This document shows positions 24,947-33,267 of a DNA stretch of 64,000 bases, piece by piece. The translations under genes were made by a program, and so were the position numbers. The stretch spans positions 186,001 through 250,000 of the forward strand of contig NZ_JAMQCO010000002.1 in the NCBI RefSeq assembly GCF_023702225.1, read 5' to 3'. This DNA comes from Aureimonas altamirensis (GTDB taxonomy: Bacteria; Pseudomonadota; Alphaproteobacteria; Rhizobiales; Rhizobiaceae). The notes below the pieces were generated by a model. That model was not told the DNA's origin and did no database searches. It saw only the letters and a list, made by a program, of their open reading frames with translations. Position 1 is the first letter of the stretch. The number at the start of each line of letters is the position of its first letter.

Positions 24947-26061
24947 CCAGAGACAAGAGCGGAGCCGCGAACATGTCCGACATCAGTTCACCCTCGAAGC
25001 AGGCCTCCCGGTCCGGCGGCTTCGACCTTGCCAGGCTGCTGCTGGAAGGGCGCGCCTTCTTTGCGCTCATTGCCATCATCATCGTCTTCTCGGTGCTGTC
25101 GCCGGTCTATTTCACGCTCAACAACTTCCTCGTCATGTCGTCCCATGTGGCGATCTTCGGGCTTCTGGCGATCGGCATGCTGCTCGTGATCCTGACCGGC
25201 GGCATCGACCTGTCGGTCGGCTCCACGCTTGGCCTCGCCGGCGTCGTCGCCGGCTTCCTGATGCAGGGCGTGACGCTGGAAGCCTTCGGCATCGTCGCCT
25301 ATCCCCCCGTCTGGGCCGTGGTGGTGCTGACCCTGATGCTGGGCGCCTTCGTGGGCGCCATCAACGGCGTGCTCATCGCCTTCTTCAAGGTACCGGCCTT
25401 CGTGGCGACGCTCGGCGTTCTCTACGTGGCGCGCGGCGTCGCGCTACTGATGACCAACGGCCTGACATACAACAACCTCGCCGGCCAGGCCGACCTCGGC
25501 AACACCGGCTTCGACTGGCTGGGCTTCAACCGCCTGTTCAGCGTGCCCATCGGCGTAATCATACTCGTGGTTGTCGCCATCATCGCCAGCATCATGCTCA
25601 ACCGCACGGCCTTCGGGCGCTGGATCTACTCCACCGGCGGAAATGCGCGCGCAGCCGAGCTTTCGGGCGTTCCGGTGCGCTTCACCACGCTGATGGTGTA
25701 TATCCTGTCCGGAATGTGCGCCGCCATCGCCGGCCTCGTCCTGTCTTCGCAGCTAACCTCGGCCGGCCCCACGGCCGGCACCACCTACGAGCTGACGGCC
25801 ATCGCCGCCGTCGTTGTGGGAGGCGCGGCGTTGACGGGCGGTCGCGGCACCATCCGCGGCACACTGCTGGGCGCCTTCGTCATCGGCTTCCTGGGCGACG
25901 GCCTCGTCATCATCGGCGTCTCGTCCTACTGGCAGACGGTCTTTACCGGCGCGGTCATCGTGCTCGCCGTCCTTCTGAACAGCATCCAGTACGGCCGCCG
26001 GCCAAAGCGCACCGCGTCGGCAGCCTCCACCCCTTCTCCGCAGCAGGGTTCCAAGGCCTGA
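24943..26061 (+). CDS. eryF: Erythritol-type ABC transporter permease
   Basis: 372 residues with a polar N-terminus of about 35 residues and then about nine helices. It carries the family signature LVILTGGIDLSVGSTLGLAGVVAG, and the coupling loop FGRWIYSTGGNARAAELSGVPV faces the ATPase. A single permease gene, so the channel should be a homodimer, unlike the transporter at 9807-14518. ATG at 24943 overlaps the ATPase stop; a second in-frame ATG 10 codons later is possible. Confidence 0.87.
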   Translation: MTRDKSGAANMSDISSPSKQASRSGGFDLARLLLEGRAFFALIAIIIVFSVLSPVYFTLNNFLVMSSHVAIFGLLAIGMLLVILTGGIDLSVGSTLGLAGVVAGFLMQGVTLEAFGIVAYPPVWAVVVLTLMLGAFVGAINGVLIAFFKVPAFVATLGVLYVARGVALLMTNGLTYNNLAGQADLGNTGFDWLGFNRLFSVPIGVIILVVVAIIASIMLNRTAFGRWIYSTGGNARAAELSGVPVRFTTLMVYILSGMCAAIAGLVLSSQLTSAGPTAGTTYELTAIAAVVVGGAALTGGRGTIRGTLLGAFVIGFLGDGLVIIGVSSYWQTVFTGAVIVLAVLLNSIQYGRRPKRTASAASTPSPQQGSKA

Positions 26062-26134
26062 GGGCCGGTCTACGGCGGAAGATTGCCGGGCGACCGGCTC
26101 CACTTGAGTGCAAAGCACGGGAGAAAAAGTGAAC

Positions 26135-27085
26135 ATGCGCAAGACAATCAAGGCCCTGCTGCTGGCAGGCATGGTCTCCATCGCGCCGTCCTTCGCCGCC
26201 ACGGCGTCGGCCGAAGGCCTGATGACGATCATCGTCAACGATCCGTCGAACCCCTATTGGTTCACCGAAGGCGAAGTCGCCTCCAAGACGGCCAAGGAAC
26301 TCGGCTACGACGCCACCGTCGCGGCCCATCGCGGCGACACCAACACCGAAAGCAACCTGATCGACACCGCGATCACCAACCAGTCGGTCGCCATCATCCT
26401 CGATCCCGCCAATGCCGACGGATCGGTGGGCGCGGTGCGCAAGGCCGTCAACGCGGGCATTCCGGTCTTCCTCGTCAATGCCGAGATCAACCAGGAGGGC
26501 CTCGCCAAGTCGCAGCTCGTCTCCAACAACGCTCAGGGTGCTGCGTTGGGTGCGCAGCAGTGGGTAGAGATCCTCGGCGACCAGGCCACCTATGTGGAAC
26601 TCCTGGGCGCTCCGTCCGACAACAACGCGGCGACCCGCTCCAACGGCTACACCACCGTTCTCAGCCAGTATCCGGACCTGGAGAAGGTCGGGCAAGAAGT
26701 CGCCAACTGGGATCGCACCCAGGGCTTCAACCGCATGCAGAGCCTGCTGCAGGCCAACCCCGACATCAACGGCGTCATCAGCGGCAACGACGAGATGGCG
26801 CTCGGCGCCATCGCGGCCCTCAAGCAGGCCGGCAAGCTCGGCGACGTCACGGTCGGCGGCTTCGACGGATCGCCCGATGCGGTGGCCGCCATCAAGGCCG
26901 GGGAACTGGCCTACACCGTGCTGCAGCCGGTTGCCGTGTTTGCCGAGGAAGCGGTGCGCCAGGCCGACAACTTCATCAAGAACGGCGAGACCGGCGCTTC
27001 CGCCGAGAAGCAGCTTTTCGACTGCGTCCTCATTACCAAGGACAATGTCGACAAGTACACCTCGCCCTTCGTGCTCGAGCAGTAA
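26135..27085 (+). CDS. eryG: Erythritol-type periplasmic sugar-binding protein
   Basis: 316 residues. Signal peptide with Lys-rich start and a cleavage region around ATASA-E (about residue 25), then a ribose-binding-type fold: IIVNDPSNPYWFTEGEVA, the mid-domain IILDPANADGSVGAVRKA and VGGFDGSPDAVAAIKAGEL. Ligand most likely erythritol, from its position in the ery cluster. It starts 73 bases after the permease with GGGAG upstream of its ATG. A hairpin terminator follows. Confidence 0.88.
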   Translation: MRKTIKALLLAGMVSIAPSFAATASAEGLMTIIVNDPSNPYWFTEGEVASKTAKELGYDATVAAHRGDTNTESNLIDTAITNQSVAIILDPANADGSVGAVRKAVNAGIPVFLVNAEINQEGLAKSQLVSNNAQGAALGAQQWVEILGDQATYVELLGAPSDNNAATRSNGYTTVLSQYPDLEKVGQEVANWDRTQGFNRMQSLLQANPDINGVISGNDEMALGAIAALKQAGKLGDVTVGGFDGSPDAVAAIKAGELAYTVLQPVAVFAEEAVRQADNFIKNGETGASAEKQLFDCVLITKDNVDKYTSPFVLEQ

Positions 27086-27095
27086 TTCCGAAGAA

Positions 27096-27117
27096 GGGGG
27101 CGGCCAGGCCGCCCCTT
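27096..27117 (+). terminator. Hairpin terminator after the ABC operon
   Basis: GGGGCGG-CCAGG-CCGCCCC followed by TTT, 10 bases after the binding-protein stop. The U-tract is short, so some read-through into the DeoR gene is likely. Confidence 0.6.
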
Positions 27118-27135
27118 TCCATTGGAGGGCGACGC

Positions 27136-27987
27136 ATGGCGGCAGGAAAATCGGGCGATGACGATCTGGCGGCGACACTTGCCGCGGACGATTCCGCGAG
27201 CGACTCGCGGCAGGCCCGCCAGCTTGCCCGACGCCAGTCCATCGCACAGACCGTCATGGCCGAAGGGTCCATGCGGATCGAGGATCTGACCGCACGCTTC
27301 GGCGTCAGCCTGATGACCGCCCACCGCGACCTCGACGAACTCGTCAGCCGCGGGCTGCTGCGCAAGGCGCGCGGCGTCGTTTCGGCCGCGCCGACCAGCC
27401 TGATCGAATCCAGCGACGTCTATCGCGCCAACCGGCAGGCCGCCGAAAAGGAGGCCATCGCCGAAGCCGCCATGCAGTTCGTGGAGCCGGGACAAGCCCT
27501 TTTCTTCGATGACTCGACCACGGTGCAGCAGATGGCGCGGCACCTGCCGATGAAGGCGCCGCTGACCTGCATCACCAATTCCCTGACGCTGATGAACGAG
27601 TTGAAGGCCGTTCGCGACCTAACGTTGCTGGGCCTCGGCGGACAGTATTTCAACTGGTGCAACGCGTTCATGGGACGCATGACGACCAGCGAGATCTCGC
27701 GCCTTCGCGCGGACACGCTTTTCATTTCCATGGCGGCGGTGACCGACGACATCGTCTTCCACCAGTCGCCGGACATGATCGAGACCAAGCGCGCCATGTT
27801 CAACGCATCGGCCCGGCGCATCCTGCTGATAGACCATACGAAATTCGAAAGGCGCGCCCTGCACGGCTTTGCCGCCCTTTCCGAGTTCGACACGGTGATC
27901 GTCGACGACCATACGCCCGAAGAGCACGTCGCACGTCTGCGCGACAAGGGGATCCACGTGGTGGTCGCGCCCGTCCGTAACCGCTAG
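27136..27987 (+). CDS. DeoR-family transcriptional regulator (first)
   Basis: 283 residues. An extended polar N-terminus of about 35 residues precedes the DeoR helix-turn-helix (MRIEDLTARFGVSLMTAHRDLDELVSRGLLRKARG). The sugar-phosphate sensor contains FFDDSTTVQQMARHL (the D-D-S-T phosphate loop), TNSLTLMNEL and RILLIDHTKFERRAL. GGAGG precedes the ATG. It is separated by 83 bases from the kinase gene, where a TGTTACAT/ATGTAACA operator lies, so it probably represses the kinase operon and possibly itself. Confidence 0.88.
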   Translation: MAAGKSGDDDLAATLAADDSASDSRQARQLARRQSIAQTVMAEGSMRIEDLTARFGVSLMTAHRDLDELVSRGLLRKARGVVSAAPTSLIESSDVYRANRQAAEKEAIAEAAMQFVEPGQALFFDDSTTVQQMARHLPMKAPLTCITNSLTLMNELKAVRDLTLLGLGGQYFNWCNAFMGRMTTSEISRLRADTLFISMAAVTDDIVFHQSPDMIETKRAMFNASARRILLIDHTKFERRALHGFAALSEFDTVIVDDHTPEEHVARLRDKGIHVVVAPVRNR

Positions 27988-27998
27988 GCCATCGCTTC

Positions 27999-28036
27999 GT
28001 AACAAATATTGCTGTTACATTCTGGCTGATGTAACA
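27999..28036. promoter_or_regulatory. DeoR-type operator before the LyxK-like kinase gene
   Basis: TGTTACAT (28013-28020), eight bases, ATGTAACA (28029-28036) form a perfect inverted repeat. A third half site GTAACA lies at 27999-28004. The core TGTTA/TAACA recurs near the aldolase gene (34832-34895). Confidence 0.6.
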
Positions 28037-28070
28037 CCTTCGCATTCAATCGCGTGGGAGGTTTGCGGTC

Positions 28071-29597
28071 GTGGCGTCTATCCTGGGTATCGATAACGGG
28101 CTCACCGTCACGAAGGCCGTCATCTTCGACGCGGATGGGCGGCAGCTTGCGGTAGCCCGGCGTCGGGTGCCCCAGGACATCCCGCATCCCCGCCGCGTCG
28201 AACGCGACATGGCCGGCCTCTGGCGCGCGACTGCGGAGGCGATCCGCGATGCCCTGGCGTCGTCCGGCCGCCCGGCCGGCGATATCGTGGCCATCGCCGC
28301 AACGGCGCATGGCGACGGACTGTATCTCCTGGACCGGGAACGCCAGCCGCTCGGTCCCGGCATCCTGTCGCTCGACAGCCGTGCGCTGGACATCGTCGAG
28401 CGTTGGTCGGGCGACGGCCTTTTCGACGCCGCGCTGGAACTGACCGGCCAGGCGCCGCACCTATCCGCCCCGTCCGCCCTTCTGGCATGGATCCGCGACA
28501 ACGAGCCCACGCGGTATGCGCGCATCGGGCATGTCCTTGGATGCAAGGACTGGCTCCGCTTCTGCCTGACCGACACGATCGGCACGGACCGCACAGAAGC
28601 CAGCACATCCTTCACCGACGTGAGGACGCAGGCCTATTCGTGGCAAGCGGCGGAGCTGTTCGGCCTGTCCGGAATCTATAATGCCCTGGCGCCGATGGCC
28701 GGTTCGGCCGAGGTCGTCGGCCACGTCACCGCGCGGGCGGCGGCGGCCACGGGGCTTGTCGAGGGCACTCCCGTCGCCTGCGGCCTTCATGACGTGACCG
28801 CCTCGGCACTCGGAGCGGGCGGGCACAGGCACGGCGTGGTCGACATCGTGGCCGGCACCTATTCCATCAACGAAGTCGTCACCGATGCGCCCAGGGTGGA
28901 CGCGCGCTGGTTCTGCCGCAACGCCATAGCGCCCGGCCAGTGGAACGCCATGTCGATCTCGCCCGCATCGGCGGCCAATTACGACTGGTTCCTCGATACG
29001 CTTTTCGCGGCGGAGCGGCACGCGTCGGATGCCGGCGGCCAGCCCATCCACGGCCTCGCCGCGGCAGAGCTCGACGATGCGCTGGCGCGACCTTCGGGCG
29101 TCCTCTTCCATCCGTATCTGTTCGGCTCGCCGCAGGCCGGGCCTGCCAGCGCCGGCTTTTTCGGCCTGCATGGCTGGCACAAGCGGAGCGACATGCTGCG
29201 CGCGGTGCTGGAAGGGATCGCCTTCAATCACCGTTATCATATCGACGCGCTGGCGGACGGCTTCCGCTTCGATGCGGCGCGGCTGACGGGCGGCATTTCC
29301 CGCAACCCCTCATTCGCCCAGCTCTTCGCCGATGTCATCGGCCGGCCGGTAACGCTGTCCACCACGGAGGAAACTGCCGCGTTCGGCGCCGCGCTCTGTG
29401 CCGGTGCGGCGATCGGCCTTTACGACAGCCCCATGGCCGACCCACGCGGCGCGGCCGTGGACGGGCCGACCTATCGGCCCGACGCGGCGCGCCACGCCGC
29501 ACTGTCCGGGCGCTACGAGGTGTATCGCAGTCTTGCCGACGCGATGACGCCCCTGTGGCCGCAACTGGAATCGTTGAGCGAAGGCAGCTTGCGATGA
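28071..29597 (+). CDS. FGGY-family carbohydrate kinase, LyxK-like
   Basis: 508 residues. GTG start with GGGAGGT upstream. N-terminal loop SILGIDNGLTVTKAVIFDADG, then RRVERDMAGLWRATAEAIR and IAATAHGDGLYLLDRE. These resemble E. coli L-xylulose kinase LyxK more than EryA or XylB. The second domain has the LTGGISRNPSFAQLFADVIGRPV motif. In this operon it is followed by a DeoR gene and a GlpD-type dehydrogenase, so the probable substrate is a polyol or a ketose whose phosphate the GlpD homolog handles (threitol or a pentitol are candidates). The substrate cannot be read from the sequence. Confidence 0.82.
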   Translation: MASILGIDNGLTVTKAVIFDADGRQLAVARRRVPQDIPHPRRVERDMAGLWRATAEAIRDALASSGRPAGDIVAIAATAHGDGLYLLDRERQPLGPGILSLDSRALDIVERWSGDGLFDAALELTGQAPHLSAPSALLAWIRDNEPTRYARIGHVLGCKDWLRFCLTDTIGTDRTEASTSFTDVRTQAYSWQAAELFGLSGIYNALAPMAGSAEVVGHVTARAAAATGLVEGTPVACGLHDVTASALGAGGHRHGVVDIVAGTYSINEVVTDAPRVDARWFCRNAIAPGQWNAMSISPASAANYDWFLDTLFAAERHASDAGGQPIHGLAAAELDDALARPSGVLFHPYLFGSPQAGPASAGFFGLHGWHKRSDMLRAVLEGIAFNHRYHIDALADGFRFDAARLTGGISRNPSFAQLFADVIGRPVTLSTTEETAAFGAALCAGAAIGLYDSPMADPRGAAVDGPTYRPDAARHAALSGRYEVYRSLADAMTPLWPQLESLSEGSLR

Positions 29598-30376
29598 CGC
29601 GCGGGCCGGACCGGCGCGACGAGATCGCCGCCTTCGTCGCCGAACGCGGACATGTGCGCGTCGAAGAGCTGGTCGAGCGCTTCGGCGTCTCCCGCATGAC
29701 GATCCACCGGCATGTGGACCAGCTGGCGCAGCGCGGCATCCTCCACAAGCTGCACGGCGCGGTCAGCGCGCAGCCGTCCGGCATTTACGAAAGCCTGTTC
29801 CGCTATCGCAGCGGAATGGCCGTGCACGAGAAGGCGCAGCTGGCGCAGGCAGCCCTGCGACACATCGAGCCGGGGCAGGTCGTCATGCTGGACGATTCGA
29901 CAACGGTGACGGCGCTGGCGCCCCTCTTGGCCGCCAGGACGCCGATCAGCGTCGTCACCAACAGCCTCGCCTCCGCCGACATCCTGCGCGGGATCGACGG
30001 CGTGGATCTTTTGTGCCCCGGCGGGCAATACCACCGTACCTACGACGCCTATATCGGGCACCTGTGCGAAAGCGCGCTCGGGCGGCTGCGGTCGGATGTG
30101 GCGATCTGTTCGGCCTCGGCGGTCGACGGCGCCACCGCCTTCATCCAGGATTCCCAGATAGTGCGCATCAAGCAGGCGATGCTGGCCTCGGCAAGGCTGC
30201 GCATCCTGCTGGTGGACGGGTCAAAGTTCGGCCGCGTGGCCCTGCACGAATTTGCCCCGCTGGATGCCTTCGACACGGTGATCGTCGATGCCGGCCTGCC
30301 GGCGGAAACCGTTGCCGGACTTCGCGAAGCCGGCATTCGAATCGAAACTGCCTCTTCCAGGAAAAGCGGATCATGA
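29594..30376 (+). CDS. DeoR-family transcriptional regulator (second)
   Basis: 260 residues. Helix-turn-helix VRVEELVERFGVSRMTIHRHVDQLAQRGILHKLHG, then a sensor domain with MLDDSTTVTALAPLL, TNSLASADIL and RILLVDGSKFGRVAL. It overlaps the kinase stop by four bases (ATGA) and the dehydrogenase start by four bases (ATGA), so it is made together with the enzymes. Two DeoR proteins thus flank the kinase, an unusual doubling that suggests two effectors or cross-talk with the third one at 34036. Confidence 0.88.
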   Translation: MTRGPDRRDEIAAFVAERGHVRVEELVERFGVSRMTIHRHVDQLAQRGILHKLHGAVSAQPSGIYESLFRYRSGMAVHEKAQLAQAALRHIEPGQVVMLDDSTTVTALAPLLAARTPISVVTNSLASADILRGIDGVDLLCPGGQYHRTYDAYIGHLCESALGRLRSDVAICSASAVDGATAFIQDSQIVRIKQAMLASARLRILLVDGSKFGRVALHEFAPLDAFDTVIVDAGLPAETVAGLREAGIRIETASSRKSGS

Positions 30377-32061
30377 GCCAAGCACCCACCACCGGCGCGC
30401 CCGAGGATTTCGATGTCGTCATCCTGGGGGCCGGGATCAACGGCGCGGGCCTGTTCCGCGACCTGTGCGAGCAGGGCGTCCGATGCCTTATCGTCGACAA
30501 GGGAGACTACGGGTCGGGCACCAGCGCCGCCCCCTCGCGCCTGATCCATGGCGGCATCAAATATCTCGAGACGGGCGAGTTCGGCCTCGTGCGCCAGTCC
30601 ACGATGGAGCGCAATCTCTTGCTTCGCAACGCGCCGCATGCAGTGCATCCGCTGCCGACCATCATCCCCATCTTTTCGTGGACCAAGGGCGCATGGGCGG
30701 CCGTGCGGACCCTGTTCGGCTCCACCACCGCGCCGCGCAGCCGTGGCGCCGCGATCGTCAAGATCGGCATGGCGATGTACGACATTTATGGGGCCCGCCA
30801 CCGGGTGATGCCGCGCCACACGCTTTTCGGCAAACGCCGGGCCTTGCGGGAAATGCCGGCCCTGACGCCTCGTATCGTCGCCGCAGGCCGCTACTACGAC
30901 GCCTGGATCGCCCGTCCGGAACGCCTCGTCTACGAGCTCGTCGCGGATGGGCTGGCGGCAATGCCCCAGTCCCGGGCGCTGAACGCTACGGCCCTGACGG
31001 GCGTCGACGGCGGCATCCTGCACCTCGCATCCTTCGACGGCACGGCGCACGCCGTCCGGCCCCGCATCGTCGTCAATGCCGCCGGGCCCTGGATCGATAC
31101 GGTCAATGCGGCGTTGGGGGCGCCATCCCGCCTGATCGGCGGCACGAAAGGCTCTCACATCCTGTTGGACCACGTTGAACTGGTCCGCATGCTGGACGGC
31201 AGGATGATCTATTTCGAGGCCGACGACGGCCGCATCTGCCTGGTCTACGACTATCTCGGCCGCGCGCTCGTCGGCTCTACCGACATTCCCGCCGCCAATC
31301 CGGATACCGTTCGATGCGACGACGCGGAAATCGATTACCTGCTCGCCAGCCTCTCGGCCCTGCTGCCGAAACTGTCCTTCTCGCGCGAGCAGATCGTCTA
31401 CGCCTATAGCGGCATCCGGCCCCTGCCCGCTTCCGACGCCACCAACCCCGGCCTTATCAGCCGCGACCATTCGGCCCCGGTGGACGAGCCGGCCGGCGGA
31501 CGAACCTTTCCCATCGTGTCGCTGGTCGGTGGCAAGTGGACGACCTTCCGGGGCTTTGCCGAGGAAGTCGCCGATACGCTCCTTGGGCGGCTCGGACGGA
31601 CGCGGCGTGTTTCGACGCAGGCCCTGCCCATCGGCGGCGGGCGCGATTTTCCGGCGTCGGATGGCAAGCGGCAGGAGTGGATCGATGGCGTCGCCGCTGA
31701 CACCGGCCTTGCGCCGGCGCGCGTCGGCGAGCTGCTGTCGAGCTATGGTACCACCGCGGCAGCCTTTGCGGCGGCCGAGGCGCAGGCCGGCGATACGCGG
31801 CTGCCGGACAGCACCGATTACAGCCTTGCCGAAATCGGCCATATCGTACGGCACGAGCATGTGCGGCACCTGGCCGACATCGTCATGCGGCGCACGACGC
31901 TTGCCGTCCGCGGCACGCTGACGATGCGGGATCTGGAAGCCATCGCCGACATAGCCGCCGCAGCCCTCGGCTGGAGCGCCGACGCACGGGCTGGCGAGCT
32001 TGCCGAGTTGTCCGAGCGGCTCAGCCGGGACAACCATATGCAGTTGTCCGCGACCGACTAG
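30373..32061 (+). CDS. GlpD-family polyol-phosphate dehydrogenase (second)
   Basis: 562 residues, longer than EryB. FAD-binding motif FDVVILGAGINGAGLFRDLCEQG, then SAAPSRLIHGGIKYLETGEFGL, NAAGPWIDTVNAAL, LVGSTDIP and YAYSGIRPLPASDA. The GlpD-type C-terminal helical domain follows (from about residue 425). It differs from EryB throughout, so it likely oxidises another polyol phosphate made by the LyxK-like kinase, or glycerol 3-phosphate. The TAG stop shares the palindromic CTAG with the stop of the converging ribH gene. Confidence 0.82.
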   Translation: MSQAPTTGAPEDFDVVILGAGINGAGLFRDLCEQGVRCLIVDKGDYGSGTSAAPSRLIHGGIKYLETGEFGLVRQSTMERNLLLRNAPHAVHPLPTIIPIFSWTKGAWAAVRTLFGSTTAPRSRGAAIVKIGMAMYDIYGARHRVMPRHTLFGKRRALREMPALTPRIVAAGRYYDAWIARPERLVYELVADGLAAMPQSRALNATALTGVDGGILHLASFDGTAHAVRPRIVVNAAGPWIDTVNAALGAPSRLIGGTKGSHILLDHVELVRMLDGRMIYFEADDGRICLVYDYLGRALVGSTDIPAANPDTVRCDDAEIDYLLASLSALLPKLSFSREQIVYAYSGIRPLPASDATNPGLISRDHSAPVDEPAGGRTFPIVSLVGGKWTTFRGFAEEVADTLLGRLGRTRRVSTQALPIGGGRDFPASDGKRQEWIDGVAADTGLAPARVGELLSSYGTTAAAFAAAEAQAGDTRLPDSTDYSLAEIGHIVRHEHVRHLADIVMRRTTLAVRGTLTMRDLEAIADIAAAALGWSADARAGELAELSERLSRDNHMQLSATD

Positions 32062-32495
32062 AAAGCGAGATCCGCGATGGCGAGGACCGCCGCCGCCGCC
32101 TCTTTTCCCTTCTTCACGAAATGCTCGGCGAAGAACGCCACATGCTCGGCCGATGGCTGGAAGTGATGCGGGGTCAGCGACACCGAGAAGGTCGGCACGC
32201 CCGTCGCCATCTGCGCGTCCATGAGGCCGTTCACCACGGCGCTCGCAACGAAGTCGTGGCGGTAGATGCCGCCATCCACCACCAGCGCGGCGGCGACGAT
32301 GGCGTCATATCGTCCGCTTTCTCCCAGTTTGCGCGCAAGAAGCGGCATTTCGAAAGCGCCGGGCACGTCGAAACTGTCCAGGATATCCGGTCGGCCGGTC
32401 TGCGACATCGCTTCGGCGAACCCGGCATGGGCCCGGTCCACGATCTCGGCATGCCAGCGGGCCTTGATGAAGGCAATTCTGAGGTTCTTTGTCAT
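32058..32495 (-). CDS. ribH: 6,7-dimethyl-8-ribityllumazine synthase, RibH2 type
   Basis: 145 residues. It condenses 5-amino-6-ribitylaminouracil with 3,4-dihydroxy-2-butanone 4-phosphate in riboflavin synthesis. Motifs: FIKARWHAEIVDRAHAGF (Trp in the aromatic site), DSFDVPGAFEMPLLARKL, AAALVVDGGIYRHDFVASAVVNGLM with the catalytic-type His, and SLTPHHFQ. The aromatic substitutions and short form match the second lumazine synthase of Brucella and rhizobia, which is decameric. It stands alone behind an FMN riboswitch. Start at 32495; its ribosome site is weak. Confidence 0.93.
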   Translation of the reverse strand: MTKNLRIAFIKARWHAEIVDRAHAGFAEAMSQTGRPDILDSFDVPGAFEMPLLARKLGESGRYDAIVAAALVVDGGIYRHDFVASAVVNGLMDAQMATGVPTFSVSLTPHHFQPSAEHVAFFAEHFVKKGKEAAAAVLAIADLAF

Positions 32496-32582
32496 TGCGG
32501 CGTCCAGAACGAGTGTTGAACAGGAGTCGGGCCGCAAACAGGCACGCAACCGCGCGAACATGACGCTCGAGCGGGCTGCAAG

Positions 32583-32711
32583 CCGTTCTCTCTCATCCGG
32601 ACTGTAACCGTCGGCGCCGGAATCTCACCGGACTCTGCTGACCCTGCCGTCTCCGGCAGGCGCTCGCGGGCTGTACCGCCGGTGGGGAGTTTCACCCCGC
32701 CCCGAGAACCT
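32583..32711 (-). ncRNA. FMN riboswitch (RFN element) upstream of ribH2
   Basis: Read on the minus strand, the conserved blocks appear in order: GGTTCTCGGGGCGGGGTGAAA, CCCCACCGGCGGTA, AGCCCGCGAGCGCC, a variable hairpin (CTGCCGGAGACGGCAG), TCCGGTGAGATTCCGG, GCCGACGGTTACAGTCCGGATG and the closing GAGAGAACG of helix P1. This is the canonical FMN aptamer. About 87 bases separate it from the ribH2 start. I see no U-tract terminator there, so control is probably at translation. FMN binding should lower ribH2 expression. Confidence 0.95.
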
Positions 32712-32736
32712 TGAAGTCGAATGACTTCGACGTCTC

Positions 32737-32764
32737 CTTGCCCCGGTTTAACCGCCGGGGCAAG
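32737..32764 (-). terminator. Hairpin after eryI, upstream of the riboswitch
   Basis: CTTGCCCCGG-N8-CCGGGGCAAG is a perfect 10-bp stem, 23 bases after the eryI stop. It lacks a T-run but should separate the ery transcript from the ribH2 unit. A second small hairpin, GAAGTC-N4-GACTTC (32713-32728), follows it. Confidence 0.5.
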
Positions 32765-32787
32765 TCTTCCATGCGTGAACGGCGCGT

Positions 32788-33252
32788 TCAGCCGGCCGGA
32801 TGGTATTTGGAATCCAGCGCGTTGATCGCCTCGACATTGCCGGCCGACTTGCCGGCCGGGTCGAACTCGCTGGCCAGATACGCGTCAGCAATGGATTTTG
32901 CGAGTTCGGCGCCGATGACACGCGCGCCCATCGTGATGATCTGCGCGTTGTTGGACAATGCCGCCCGCTCGGCGGAATAGGTATCATGCGTCTGCGCCGC
33001 CCGGATGCCCGGCACCTTGTTGGCCGACAACGCGACGCCGATGCCCGTGCCGCAGCACAGGATGGCCCGGTCGTAGGTGCCGTCGAGAACGCCCCTGGCG
33101 ACGCGCTCCGAAAGATTGGCGTAATATTCGTCGGTGCCGGCCGGCGGCGTGGAGACTTCGGAAACCTCCAGGCCGGGCTTGCCCTTCAGATGGTCGGCAA
33201 GGGCCTTGGCAAGGGGTGCGCCCGCGCTGTCTCCGGCGATTGCGATCTTCAT
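32788..33252 (-). CDS. eryI: D-erythrulose 4-phosphate isomerase (EryI), RpiB family
   Basis: 154 residues. [18 protein letters not shown] at the start, catalytic Cys in [23 protein letters not shown] and the proton-transfer His in [10 protein letters not shown] mark an RpiB-type aldose-ketose isomerase. In Brucella this protein (formerly RpiB) makes D-erythrose 4-phosphate, the last step of erythritol catabolism. Assigned here by its pairing with eryH. It starts 15 bases after eryH with AAGGAAAGGA upstream. Confidence 0.9.
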   Translation of the reverse strand: MKIAIAGDSAGAPLAKALADHLKGKPGLEVSEVSTPPAGTDEYYANLSERVARGVLDGTYDRAILCCGTGIGVALSANKVPGIRAAQTHDTYSAERAALSNNAQIITMGARVIGAELAKSIADAYLASEFDPAGKSAGNVEAINALDSKYHPAG

Positions 33253-33267
33253 GTTTTTTTCCTTTCC

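Noticed and set aside
32713-32728. GAAGTC-GAAT-GACTTC hairpin as a riboswitch expression platform
   Set aside because: It lies upstream (5') of the aptamer on the ribH2 strand, so it cannot be the downstream switch.
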